A DNA stretch of 25,431 nucleotides from JBBIOI01 sp037443425 (GTDB lineage Bacteria > Desulfobacterota > BSN033 > UBA1163), in the NCBI GenBank assembly GCA_037443425.1, contig JBBIOI010000044.1, forward strand, positions 1 to 25,431, written 5' to 3'. The notes beneath the pieces were generated by a model, which made no database searches, was not told where the DNA came from, and saw only the letters and a program-made list of their open reading frames with translations. Position 1 is the stretch's first letter. Each line of letters starts with the position of its first letter. The position numbers were made by a program, and so were the translations under genes. Positions 15,732-24,274 of the stretch are shown piece by piece.

Positions 15732-18104
15732 TTACCTCAGTTCAATTACAGTAACTCCATGACCACCCTCTGTTTTATCGGCCGATGAAAACTGTTTTAC
15801 ACCAGGGTGATCACTTAGGAATCCTGCAATTGCACTTCTTAATCGGCCTGAGCCAATTCCATGAATAACATATATCTTTTCAAGTCCATGAAGGATTGCT
15901 CGGTCAATGAATTTATCAATCTCTGGAAGGGCATCTTCGACCCTAAGGCCGATAACATTTAATCTGGATGGCGCTTCATCAGAATCTATATTAAGTGTTG
16001 AAAAACCTTTCTGATTAAACCTATCTATCTCCCCCTCTACACCTTCAACCTTAATGATTTGTGATATAGGTGCTTTAACCTTTATTCTATCGGTTAAAAT
16101 CTCCACCTTATCTGAATTTTTATCAATCTTCGTCAATATTCCTGTGCTTTTTAGGGCTTCTATCTTTACATTTTCGCCAATATGAAGGTTTCCTTCAATC
16201 TTTCTAAACTCATTATGTTTTATAGATGGAAAGAACTTTTCTTTTATCTCTTTAATCTCCTTCTTGTAGGCATATAATGATTTTAGCCTCTCATTAGAAT
16301 TTTTTATCTCCTCCCTTTTTAATCGAACCCAATTGCCCACCTCTTGCTCCAGCTGTTTAAGAATCAGTTTTGCCTTTTCTTCTGCCTTAAGAAAGATCTC
16401 TTTCCTTTTATCCCTTATACCCTCTAATATCTCTTTCAGTCTTTTACGTTCTAAGCTAACTTCTTCTTTTGATTGTAATAACTCCAGCCTTTCTACCTCG
16501 ATCTTCCTTTTCAATTCCTCAAGGATTTTTAGCCTCTCAGATAACTCACTATCACTTCCATCAGCATACTTTTTTGATAAACCGATGACCTTTTTTGAGA
16601 TACCTAATCTTTCTGCGACTAAAAAGGCATTGCTCAGTCCTGAATACCCATAGTAAAGTTTATATTTTGGCTCCAACGTCTTCTCATCAAACTCGACTGC
16701 AGCATTTTCTACATCTTTATGGAGATAACCATATATTTTAAGATTATCAAAATGGGTTGTAATGACAATCAATGCCCCCTTCTCTCTAAACTGGTCAAGA
16801 AAGCCCATAGCCAATGCACATCCTTCTCTGGCGTTTGTCCCGACTCCTAACTCATCTATCAAGATAAGAGAGCGATTCCCAGATTTCTCAAGAATCTCAT
16901 TCACATGAATCAAATGGCTTGAGAAGGTGCTAAGGTTTTCTTCGATATCCTGCTCATCCCCTATCACAGCATAAATTTGATCAAATATGGTCATTCGGCT
17001 TCCATCCGAAACAGGTATCGGAAGACCAGATTGAACCATAAGACACAGTAATCCCATAGTCTTTAATGCTACTGTCTTTCCTCCAGCATTTGCACCGCTA
17101 ATAATAAGGACTTTCTTCTCATTCCCAATCTTAAGGTCTATAGGAACAACTTCCTTTTCTTTTTGAAGTAAAAGGATAGGGTTTCGAGCACCTTTAATAT
17201 CGATACTTCCAGAATCATCTATAATTGGTTTTATCCCTTGAAGGACAATTGTTAACCTGGCCATTGCATAGAGCATATCAAGTTCACCAAGAATCTCAAA
17301 ATCACCCCATAATTTCTCCTTTTCATACCTCACCTTATCTGAAAGATCTTTTAATATTCGATACTCTTCTGCCTTTTCTTCTGCTGAAAGAATATTCATA
17401 TCATTGTTCAGGCTTATTACTTCAAGTGGTTCTAAAAATATTGTCATCCCACTCTGAGATTGATCATGGATGATACCTTCTAATACATTTTTATAATCAG
17501 ATTTAACAGGGAGGACATACCTTCCATTCCTTATAGTAATAAAACGATCTTGAAAAATATGACTTAGATCATCACGTAAAAGAATATGTTCAAGTACGTA
17601 GTTAATTCTATTTCTAATCTTCTTAATTTGATCGCGAACTTCAGAAAGTTTTGGGCTTGCACGATCTAAGATCTCACCTCTTTTATCAATAGCCCCTAGG
17701 ATGTCTTTTTCCAGATTCTTTAGATAAGAGAAGCGTGAAACCTTCTGCCAAAGGTGACTCACCTTATAAGGTTCAAACCTTAAAAAGAATCTTTTAAGAC
17801 CTTTACATAATTGAATATTAGCATAAATGTCTAATAGATCTTTTACCTCCAATACAGCCCCTTCTACATCTAATTTCCTCAAGATCTCTTCAATATCCTT
17901 TAATCCCCGAAGGGGTAAATCTCCTGATCTTTCTAAAATCTCTTTAACCTCTATGACTTCTGATAATCTTGTTAGAATTGCAGGAAGTTCTGTGGTAGGT
18001 CTTAATCTTTCCACACGCCTTCGCCCCAAGGGGGAAATTGAGAATTCTTTCATTACATCTAACAAACGATAGAATTCTAAAACCCTCAGGGTTCGATCAT
18101 CCAT
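15732..18104 (-). CDS. mutS2: MutS2 family ATPase/endonuclease
   Basis: 790 aa, the full MutS2 length. MutS2 lacks the mismatch-binding domain I of MutS and acts in recombination control or on collided ribosomes, depending on the organism. Core and clamp helices cover about 1-300. The ABC-type ATPase has Walker A GANAGGKT (337-344), the STFSSH block and Walker B LILIDELGVGT. A coiled coil lies around 510-620. A C-terminal Smr domain starts at about 715 and has HGIGSGRLR (748-756). The first Smr motif, usually LDLRG, reads LNVIG here. It lies between yqeY (35 nt upstream) and dnaG (4 nt downstream), with no clear ribosome binding site before the ATG. Confidence 0.95.
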   Translation of the reverse strand: MDDRTLRVLEFYRLLDVMKEFSISPLGRRRVERLRPTTELPAILTRLSEVIEVKEILERSGDLPLRGLKDIEEILRKLDVEGAVLEVKDLLDIYANIQLCKGLKRFFLRFEPYKVSHLWQKVSRFSYLKNLEKDILGAIDKRGEILDRASPKLSEVRDQIKKIRNRINYVLEHILLRDDLSHIFQDRFITIRNGRYVLPVKSDYKNVLEGIIHDQSQSGMTIFLEPLEVISLNNDMNILSAEEKAEEYRILKDLSDKVRYEKEKLWGDFEILGELDMLYAMARLTIVLQGIKPIIDDSGSIDIKGARNPILLLQKEKEVVPIDLKIGNEKKVLIISGANAGGKTVALKTMGLLCLMVQSGLPIPVSDGSRMTIFDQIYAVIGDEQDIEENLSTFSSHLIHVNEILEKSGNRSLILIDELGVGTNAREGCALAMGFLDQFREKGALIVITTHFDNLKIYGYLHKDVENAAVEFDEKTLEPKYKLYYGYSGLSNAFLVAERLGISKKVIGLSKKYADGSDSELSERLKILEELKRKIEVERLELLQSKEEVSLERKRLKEILEGIRDKRKEIFLKAEEKAKLILKQLEQEVGNWVRLKREEIKNSNERLKSLYAYKKEIKEIKEKFFPSIKHNEFRKIEGNLHIGENVKIEALKSTGILTKIDKNSDKVEILTDRIKVKAPISQIIKVEGVEGEIDRFNQKGFSTLNIDSDEAPSRLNVIGLRVEDALPEIDKFIDRAILHGLEKIYVIHGIGSGRLRSAIAGFLSDHPGVKQFSSADKTEGGHGVTVIELR

Positions 18105-18139
18105 TTTTATTTCAAAATAAACTGATTAAAGTTAAAAAT

Positions 18140-18586
18140 TTAAAGGGAAAGCCTCTCTTTTACAAGCTGATTCACCAATCTTCCATCGGCCTTCCCTCCA
18201 AGTTTTGACATCACAGACTTCATTACTTTTCCTAAATCTTTTATAGAAGAAGATTGTGTTTCCTTTATGGTCTCATCAATGATCCTAATGAGCTCCTCTT
18301 TACTCACCTGCTCTGGTAAAAAGGATTTTAAAATTTCAATCTCCTTCCTCTCTTTTTCAACGAGGTCCGTTCTACCACCTGCTTGGAATTGCTCTACTGA
18401 CTCCTCACCCTTTCTCACCATTCCTTGGATGACCCTATAAATCTCTTCATCATCCAGCTTCTTTCTTAATTCTATCTCTCTGTTTTTAATTGCAGATCTT
18501 ATCATCCTGATAGTTGACAATCTAATCTTATCGTTTGATTTCATAGCAAGCTTCATTTCTTCGTTCAATCTTTCTTCCAACCCCAT
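18140..18586 (-). CDS. yqeY: YqeY-like protein (GatB/YqeY domain)
   Basis: 148 aa, the family's usual length. It opens with LEERLNEEMKLAMKSNDKIRLSTIRMIRSAIKNREIELR and includes FLPEQVSKEELIRIIDETI. The end is DLGKVMKSVMSKLGGKADGRLVNQLVKERL, the helical tail domain shared with GatB. Members are presumed to bind tRNA or a tRNA-dependent enzyme, but the function is not established. The gene starts 3 nt after rpsU and is a conserved neighbour of rpsU, dnaG and rpoD in many bacteria. Confidence 0.93.
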   Translation of the reverse strand: MGLEERLNEEMKLAMKSNDKIRLSTIRMIRSAIKNREIELRKKLDDEEIYRVIQGMVRKGEESVEQFQAGGRTDLVEKERKEIEILKSFLPEQVSKEELIRIIDETIKETQSSSIKDLGKVMKSVMSKLGGKADGRLVNQLVKERLSL

Positions 18587-18589
18587 TTT

Positions 18590-18793
18590 TTACCCTCTCT
18601 CTAACATCTTTCTCATCCTTTTAAGTGCCCTCTTCTTAGCTGCCAATGCCTTCTTCTTCCTCTTTATGCTTGGCTTTTCATAATGCTCCCTTTTTCGAAT
18701 CTCAGACAATATGCCTGTCTTTTCAACCTGTTTTTTAAATCTTCTGAGGGCATTCTCAAAGGATTCGTCTTCTTTTATCCTAACGCCAGGCAT
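18590..18793 (-). CDS. rpsU: 30S ribosomal protein S21
   Basis: 67 aa, the standard size. MPGVRIKEDESFENALRRFKKQVEKTGIL opens the protein, REHYEKPSIKRKKK follows, and the tail is arginine/lysine rich, as in S21 near the 3' end of 16S rRNA. The ribosome binding site AAGGAGGGG lies upstream of the ATG at 18793. It is the first gene of the minus-strand run and has a predicted promoter at 18836-18864. Confidence 0.96.
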   Translation of the reverse strand: MPGVRIKEDESFENALRRFKKQVEKTGILSEIRKREHYEKPSIKRKKKALAAKKRALKRMRKMLERG

Positions 18794-18835
18794 TCATCTT
18801 TCCCCTCCTTCCATTTTGGTTTATTGGTCTTTAAT

Positions 18836-18864
18836 TATTTAAATTATTTTGTTAAATAAATCAA
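18836..18864 (-). promoter_or_regulatory. Predicted sigma-70 promoter of the rpsU operon
   Basis: The -35 TTGATT is at 18864-18859, a 17-nt spacer follows, and the -10 TAAATA is at 18841-18836, about 43 nt before the rpsU ATG. The whole 239-nt divergent region between rpsU and selD is very AT-rich, so exact placement is uncertain. Confidence 0.45.
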
Positions 18865-18969
18865 ATATTTTTAAATCTTTTTCAATGTTTATATTGCCGT
18901 AACCTACAGAGACTTTTTGGAATATTGAAGATATCTATAAATATAATAAAAGGTATTTGAAAAAATAAT

Positions 18970-18997
18970 TTGACTTCTCTCTTCAAGCTATTAAAAT
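18970..18997 (+). promoter_or_regulatory. Predicted sigma-70 promoter of selD
   Basis: The -35 TTGACT is at 18970-18975, a 16-nt spacer follows, and the -10 TAAAAT is at 18992-18997. This gives a leader of roughly 28 nt before the selD ATG at 19033. The ribosome binding site GGAGA (19021-19025) precedes that ATG. Confidence 0.5.
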
Positions 18998-19032
18998 GAA
19001 AAATGGAATCTTAAATAAATGGAGAAGCTTTT

Positions 19033-20067
19033 ATGGATAAAATCCGTTTAACATCTACTGTTACAAAGGCAGGTTGAGCATCCAAGGTTGGTCCAGAGGA
19101 TCTGGACCAAATCTTAAAAGACTTTCCTATTAAGAAGGACCCTAATGTCCTTGTGGGACCGGAGACATCGGATGACGCAGGGGTCTATAAAATTACAAAA
19201 GACATTGCCCTTGTTCAAACCGTTGACTTTTTTACACCGATTGTTGATGATCCGTATACCTTTGGTCAGATTGCAGTGGCAAATGCTTTAAGTGATATCT
19301 ATGCAATGGGAGCAACTCCTCTTACAGCACTTAACCTTGTAGCCTTTCCCGTAAAAAAGCTACCGATTGAGGTATTAAAACAGATACTACTTGGAGGGCT
19401 CGAAAAGATCGAAGAAGCTGAAGTCGCCTTGATAGGAGGACATACGATTGAAGACCAGGAAGTAAAATATGGCCTTTCGGTTACTGGGATTGTCCATCCT
19501 GATAATGTTTTGACTAATGCAAATGCAAAACCAGGAGACTGGCTGGTCTTAACTAAACCCTTAGGGACTGGGATTATATCTACTGCCCTTAAAGCTGGGA
19601 TGGCTTCTGATGAGTCTGTAAAGGCAATGGTTGAAACAATGATAACTTTAAATCGCAAAACCTCTGAAAGGATGAGAGAGTTTGAAACCCATTCATGCAC
19701 GGATATTACTGGTTTTGGCTTTATTGGCCATGGGCTCGAAATGGCTAAGGCAAGCCGAGTTGGTTTGAAGATTAACTCAAAACATATACCTGTTTTACCA
19801 GGGGCTATTGAGTATGCAACCTTGGGTTTAATTCCTGGGGGCTCTTATAGCAATCGACAATTTTTTTCATGTAAGGTTTCAGTTAAAGAGGAAGTGCCTC
19901 AATATATAGTTGATATACTCTATGATCCACAGACATCAGGAGGATTATTTATATCTCTTCCGCCAAAACATGCAGAACAACTTGTAAATGTGCTTAAAGA
20001 AGAAGGTATCGATTCATGGATCGTGGGAGAAGTTACAGAAAATAGCGAACTTATCGAAATCATATAG
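19033..20067 (+). CDS. selD: Selenide, water dikinase SelD (selenocysteine-containing)
   Basis: 344 aa when the in-frame TGA at 19075-19077 is read as selenocysteine. SelD makes selenophosphate, the selenium donor for Sec-tRNA and 2-selenouridine. The true start is the ATG at 19033 (MDKIRLTSTVTKAG-U15-ASKVGP), with GGAGA 7 nt upstream. U15 aligns with catalytic Cys17 of E. coli SelD, inside the usual G-C/U-(G/A) loop. Downstream are DDAGVYKI, VQTVDFFTPIVDDPYTFGQIAVANALSDIYAMGATP (metal and ATP site), LIGGHTIED, and DITGFGFIGHGLEMA, with DPQTSGGL near the C-terminus. A SECIS-like hairpin lies 10 nt after the UGA. A start inside the gene at GTG 19153 would lose the active site and is rejected. 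selA, selB and selC are not in the window. Confidence 0.96.
19088..19110 (+). promoter_or_regulatory. SECIS hairpin for Sec insertion in selD
   Basis: TTGGTCCAG (19088-19096) and CTGGACCAA (19102-19110) form a perfect 9-bp stem with a 5-nt loop AGGAT, starting 10 nt after the UGA at 19075-19077. Placement directly 3' of the UGA inside the coding sequence, and a G near the start of a small apical loop, match bacterial SelB-binding SECIS elements. SelB recognition is inferred. Confidence 0.85.
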
Positions 20068-20128
20068 CACTACATCGCACTAAATTTAACGGGTTCAAAC
20101 TTTCTAACTCCCTTATATAGTTTATTGA

Positions 20129-20346
20129 GACTTCTGAAAAACTATTTAAAAATCCTTTCATAGTGGGAGGTGGGGCGAAAAAGCCTTCGAGCGGATACCT
20201 TTATTAGTTTAGCAATATTGATTAATCCCCTTTAAATAGTTGGGTTTTTTCTAAAGCGATTGTTAGCAATTTAATCATTAAAAGCCCGCATTCGAAGGGT
20301 TTTGAACCCTACCTCCCCAATCTTTCAAGGACTTTTTCAGACCTCT
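20129..20346. repeat. Imperfect ~217-bp inverted-repeat element (MITE-like)
   Basis: The left arm (about 20129-20194) reads AGACTTCTGAAAAA, then GGGAGGTGGGG, then AAAAGCCTTCGA and GCGG. The reverse complement of the right arm (about 20284-20346) reads AGAGGTCTGAAAAAG, then GGGAGGTAGGG, then AAAACCCTTCGA and GCGG, in the same order with small spacing differences. The roughly 90-nt centre has TTAGCAAT twice (20209 and 20263) and no ORF. The element fills most of the gap between selD and the truncated binding-protein gene. It could be a non-autonomous transposable element or a decayed palindromic repeat. The rest of the gap (20347-20492) shows nothing recognisable. Confidence 0.5.
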
Positions 20347-20492
20347 TAAAAAATGTCTTGAAAAATGGTTCGCACTTATGAAAACGCCTTTGTAAGGTCT
20401 GAAAGGATTGTAACTAATATCATCGAACTTTAATAGAGAATTCCTCGCTAAAGATTGTGAAGTGATTAAATGGTAGAAGAATATTCAGATGA

Positions 20493-21170
20493 AAAACTAG
20501 AAAAATTCTTGATACAAGTGGATTGGCATCACTAAAACCATATCCTACACCTGAGTCTCTTATTGGTAAAACCATAGCAGCATCACTAACCGACAGCGCA
20601 AGAGTGATATTACCAATAATTTTTAACCTTAAAGGCCTCGATCCCTCTTCTATCAGATGGCAGGCTGCTGACCCTGGAATCTATTTCTCTCTTTTACTTG
20701 AGGAAAAGGTAGATCTATTTACTGCCTCTATAGATGGCGATGTCCCAGCGCTTATGAGGGTGGCAGCTCCAAGAGGAAAGAATGTTTATTTTTCTTCTTT
20801 TGCAGAGTGGGGTTATGATGTCTTCGGTTATTTCCTTGTTACTACATCTGAAAAGATAACCAGCCAGCCTGAAGAAGTAAGGGCTTTCGCCTCTGCCACA
20901 GTGAAGGCAGTAAAATATTGTCTCGAAAATCCCGAGGAGACAGCTAAAATCATGGTAAAATATAACCCAACCTTAGACTATACAACAACACTTAATCAGT
21001 GGAAGCAGTCCATAAAGGCAATAAATACCGATTATATAAAGAAAAATGGATATGGGATAGCCACAGCGGAGAGACTCCAGAGAACTGCCGACCTGGTTAA
21101 ACAGGCATTCAAAATGGATGTGGCTTTAAAGCCAGATCAATTCTATGCAACTGGTTTTATTATCCGATAA
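20493..21170 (+). pseudogene. ABC transporter substrate-binding protein (NMT1/SsuA-like), 5'-truncated
   Basis: The open frame starts after TGA 20490-20492 and gives about 225 aa; the first usable start is TTG 20523, without a ribosome binding site. The content matches the second half of NMT1/SsuA/TauA-type periplasmic binding proteins: PTPESLIGKTIAAS, then ILPIIFNLKGLDPSSIRWQAADPG, then LLEEKVDLFTASID. Helices with SQPEEVRAFASATVKAVKYCLENPEETAKIMVKYNP follow, and the C-terminus appears complete. The signal peptide and roughly the first 100-120 residues expected of a protein of about 330 aa are missing. It lies upstream of the matching ATPase and permease genes. A MITE-like repeat sits just upstream, which suggests a deletion or insertion event removed the 5' end. 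Without a signal peptide it should not reach the periplasm. Confidence 0.75.
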
Positions 21171-21303
21171 TACTTTTAAATTTTATAAAATATATGTATA
21201 CCTCTAAAAATTTTTAAGCCACCGAAAATATTTTTGGAAAAACCAGTAGTATTAATTGCATCAAATGAGGTTAAGTATCTTTACTTTGCCCTTTTCATAA
21301 ATT

Positions 21304-22068
21304 ATGAGTGTGAATAGTGTAGCAATCAAAATTGAATCTTTGACCAAAGCCTTTGAAAAGATGATAGCAGTTAAAAACCTTTCCTTCGAGGTTAAAGAAA
21401 ATGAGTTTGTAACTCTCGTAGGACCAAGTGGTTGTGGAAAATCTACAACATTGAGAATTGTAGCAGGACTCGTGCCTGCAACAGAAGGTAAGGTTTATAT
21501 TCATGGGAAAGAAGTTAAAGGACCTATCAAGGACGTGGGAATGGTCTTTCAATCTCCCGTACTCCTACCCTGGAGAAACACGATTTCGAACATCCTTTTC
21601 CCTGCAGAAATGGCAGGAGAAAATCCAAACAGATACCTCCAAAGGGCTATTGACTTGATTAAACTGGCTGGTCTCGATGGCTTCGAAAAAAGTTATCCTC
21701 ATGAGCTTTCAGGTGGGATGCAACAGAGGGTAGGTATATGTAGAGCACTCCTCCTCAATCCCTCTCTCCTTCTTATGGACGAACCATTTGGGGCACTTGA
21801 TGTTATTACAAGAGAGAAGATGGGCTTTGAACTTCAAAGGATATGGAGTGTCAGTAAAAATACAGTGCTTTTTGTAACCCACAGCATTACGGAGGCACTT
21901 TTACTTTCTGATACGATTGTTGTAATGACCCCGCGGCCAGGCACTGCAAAGGCGGTTATTAAAGTTGATCTTCCACGACCCCGAGATCAAAAGACACTAA
22001 CCGAGAAAAGATTTGTTGAATTAATGGCTATTATTAGGGAAAATATCGAAGCCCAGTGGATTGAATAA
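21304..22068 (+). CDS. ABC transporter ATPase (SsuB/TauB/NrtD type)
   Basis: 254 aa. It energises import through the permease encoded next. Walker A is GPSGCGKST (about 39-47), the Q-loop VFQSPVLLPWRNT, the signature LSGGMQQRVGICRAL, Walker B LLLMDEPFGALD and the H-loop FVTHSITEA. The Q-loop with LPW is typical of the nitrate/sulfonate/taurine subfamily. The C-terminus shows the usual VIKVDLPRPRD segment. The start ATG at 21304 fits the family N-terminus but has no clear ribosome binding site. The gene follows the truncated binding-protein gene by 133 nt and precedes the permease by 20 nt. Confidence 0.92.
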   Translation: MSVNSVAIKIESLTKAFEKMIAVKNLSFEVKENEFVTLVGPSGCGKSTTLRIVAGLVPATEGKVYIHGKEVKGPIKDVGMVFQSPVLLPWRNTISNILFPAEMAGENPNRYLQRAIDLIKLAGLDGFEKSYPHELSGGMQQRVGICRALLLNPSLLLMDEPFGALDVITREKMGFELQRIWSVSKNTVLFVTHSITEALLLSDTIVVMTPRPGTAKAVIKVDLPRPRDQKTLTEKRFVELMAIIRENIEAQWIE

Positions 22069-22088
22069 GACTGAGTAAAAGGATCTAA

Positions 22089-22859
22089 ATGGAATATAAA
22101 GAAAACCTCCACAGGTTCATAGAAATTGCCTTAACACTTGTAGGTATTTTTTTACTTTGGGAATATGGTGCTGAATTAGCCGGGATACCCGATTACATAC
22201 TCCCAACTCCGTCTACAGTCATTCTAAAATTCTACCAGACATTTTCTATACAAATATATCATCTCAGTATAACAGCTTTAACCACAATTGTTGGTCTTGG
22301 AATGGGTCTTATATTTGGTATCCCATTGGCACTCTCTGTTATTTACATCAGACAGATAAAGGCAATTATCCTTCCGCTTTTGGCTGCCTTTAATAGTATA
22401 CCCAAAATTGCAATAGCACCTCTATTTGTTATCTGGTTTGGCCTGGGTGCAGAATCTAAGGTTTTACTGGCCTTTCTCCTTGGACTCTTTCCAATTTTTG
22501 TTAATTCGGTAACAGGCTTAGGTGAGATTGAATCAGATATTCTCGATCTTGCCCGACTTGCAGGTGGAAATGAATTTCGTATTTTCCGGAAGGTGCGTCT
22601 GATGAATGCCCTCCCTTATATCACAGATGCAGTTAAGGTGGCCTTTCCTTTGGCTCTTGTTGGCTCTATTGTAGGTGAATTTATAGGAGGTAATAAGGGT
22701 ATAGGTTATCTAATACTATCAGGACAATTCAATCTCGATACAGCTTTAGTCTTTGCGAGTCTATTGTCCATAACATTGTTCACATCTATCGTTATAGGTA
22801 TAATAATTCTGCTTGAGAAAATACTACTTAAATGGCGGCCCTCGAGGAGGAAGAGATAA
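22089..22859 (+). CDS. ABC transporter permease (SsuC/TauC type, BPD_transp_1)
   Basis: 256 aa with about six hydrophobic segments, for example FIEIALTLVGIFLLWEYGA near the start. The EAA loop reads EIESDILDLARLAGGNEFRIFRKVRL, where the ATPase docks. NSIPKIAIAPLFVIWFGLG is a hallmark of the nitrate/sulfonate/taurine permease group. It partners the ATPase encoded upstream. The substrate is unknown; the UbiD-like gene 26 nt downstream suggests an organic acid, perhaps an aromatic or heteroaromatic carboxylate (inference). Confidence 0.92.
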   Translation: MEYKENLHRFIEIALTLVGIFLLWEYGAELAGIPDYILPTPSTVILKFYQTFSIQIYHLSITALTTIVGLGMGLIFGIPLALSVIYIRQIKAIILPLLAAFNSIPKIAIAPLFVIWFGLGAESKVLLAFLLGLFPIFVNSVTGLGEIESDILDLARLAGGNEFRIFRKVRLMNALPYITDAVKVAFPLALVGSIVGEFIGGNKGIGYLILSGQFNLDTALVFASLLSITLFTSIVIGIIILLEKILLKWRPSRRKR

Positions 22860-22885
22860 GGGTAGATACTTAGGAGGAATTTCCA

Positions 22886-24274
22886 ATGAAGAAAGATCTA
22901 AGGTATTTTCTTAAATCTGTTGAAGAAAAGGCACCTGAACTTCTTCTGCGAATTAATAAAGTGGTAAGCCCAAAATGGGAAATCTCATCTTTCCAGAAAA
23001 GGCTCGAGATGGAAGGTAGGCTTCCTATCCTTCTTTTCGAAAATATTAAGGCCCATAAGATGCGAATAGTCACAAATGTATTTTCAACAAAGAAACATCT
23101 TGCCTTGGCCCTGAATACCTTAGAAGAGAATGTAGTGAATAAATTTATTGAAGGCCAGAAAAAAGGTATAAAACCCCAAAAAGTTTCTTCAGGACCTATA
23201 AAAGAAGTTGTTCTGAAGGGTAAAGATGTTGACTTAAGGAAACTCCCAATTGTGACACACTGTGAAAAAGATGCAGGCCCATATTTGACTTCAGGAGTAA
23301 TGATAATAAAAGATCCTGTATCGGGTAATCTGAACCTGGGGCTTTACCGCAATCGTTATATTTCACCCCAAAAGCTTACAGTAAATCTTGCGCCATTGAG
23401 CAATACATCAAAAATAATCGCGGAGTCAGAGGCTAAAAGAAAAGAGATTGAAGCAGCAATTATCATAGGTCACCACCCCGCAATGTATATCGCATCTCAG
23501 CAACGTGGTCAAACCCCTGAATGCGAGCTCGATACCATGGGTGGATTGCTTGATGAAGCTGTAGAAGTTGTCCACGGAGAAACAGTAGATCTTCCTATAC
23601 CAGCACATGCTGAGATTGTCATAGAAGGAAGAATCAAGACAGACTCCTGGGATACAGATGGGCCTTTTGGCGATTATTGGCTTTACTATGCCCCTCCTGT
23701 AAAAGCAAGAGTTTTTGAGGTAACAGCTATAATGCATAGGTCTGATGCAATCTTTCAAGATATATTTAATGTAGGTCCTGAACATCTTGTCCTTTTTTCT
23801 CTGGGCATGGAAGGAGTTGTCTTATCCCAATTAAAGCAGATCATACCTCAAGTAAAAGCAGTTCATGTTCCAGTCTCTGGCTCAGCCAATATGGTTTTTA
23901 TTCAGATCAAAAAGGATATGGAAGGACTTGGAGTTAACACTGCATTAGCAGCTCTCGGTATATATCGTTTTAAGTGTGCTATAGTTGTTGATGAAGATAT
24001 AGATATTTATGATGAAAGGAAAGTGATCTGGGCAGTTATGACAAGAACCCAGGGGGATCGTTCATTCTTCTTTGTTCCCAACTCATATATATCACGCGTT
24101 GACCCCACAGGGTATCCTCCTTGGAATTCCTTTGAAAAGGAGAACAGGCTTCTGAGTACAAGAATTGGTATAGATGCTACAAAACCTCTCGTTTCATCTT
24201 TCCCGGAGGTGGCAGAACCACCAAGAAAGATATTGGAAAGAATTGACCTCAAAAGTTATCTTGAAAAAGTATAA
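22886..24274 (+). CDS. Divergent UbiD-family decarboxylase
   Basis: 462 aa. UbiD enzymes use prenylated FMN to (de)carboxylate aromatic or unsaturated acids. The family fold is clear: FQKRLEMEGRLPILLFENI near the N-terminus, LNLGLYRNRY (about 149-158) with N150 and R155 at the usual cofactor/catalytic positions, AHAEIVIEGRI (241-250), the DTDGPFGDY block (256-264), and VSGSANMVFIQIKK near 330. By eye, the usual E-GPFG-E/D motif reads D258-GPFG-D263. The stretch after R155 that normally contains the metal-binding histidine (HKH-type) reads NLAPLSNTSK without histidine. AGGAGG lies 8 nt before the ATG. It is the last gene of the ABC cluster. The substrate is unknown, and no UbiX (prenyltransferase) is present in the window. 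Confidence 0.88.
   Translation: MKKDLRYFLKSVEEKAPELLLRINKVVSPKWEISSFQKRLEMEGRLPILLFENIKAHKMRIVTNVFSTKKHLALALNTLEENVVNKFIEGQKKGIKPQKVSSGPIKEVVLKGKDVDLRKLPIVTHCEKDAGPYLTSGVMIIKDPVSGNLNLGLYRNRYISPQKLTVNLAPLSNTSKIIAESEAKRKEIEAAIIIGHHPAMYIASQQRGQTPECELDTMGGLLDEAVEVVHGETVDLPIPAHAEIVIEGRIKTDSWDTDGPFGDYWLYYAPPVKARVFEVTAIMHRSDAIFQDIFNVGPEHLVLFSLGMEGVVLSQLKQIIPQVKAVHVPVSGSANMVFIQIKKDMEGLGVNTALAALGIYRFKCAIVVDEDIDIYDERKVIWAVMTRTQGDRSFFFVPNSYISRVDPTGYPPWNSFEKENRLLSTRIGIDATKPLVSSFPEVAEPPRKILERIDLKSYLEKV

Noticed and set aside
19075..19077. TGA read as a nonsense mutation in selD
   Set aside because: It sits exactly at the catalytic Cys/Sec position and is followed by a SECIS-type hairpin, with an intact frame on both sides.
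20470..20535. Short plus-strand ORF (about 21 codons, MVEEYSDEKLEK...)
   Set aside because: Very short, overlaps the truncated binding-protein frame, no family recognised; no support beyond an ATG.
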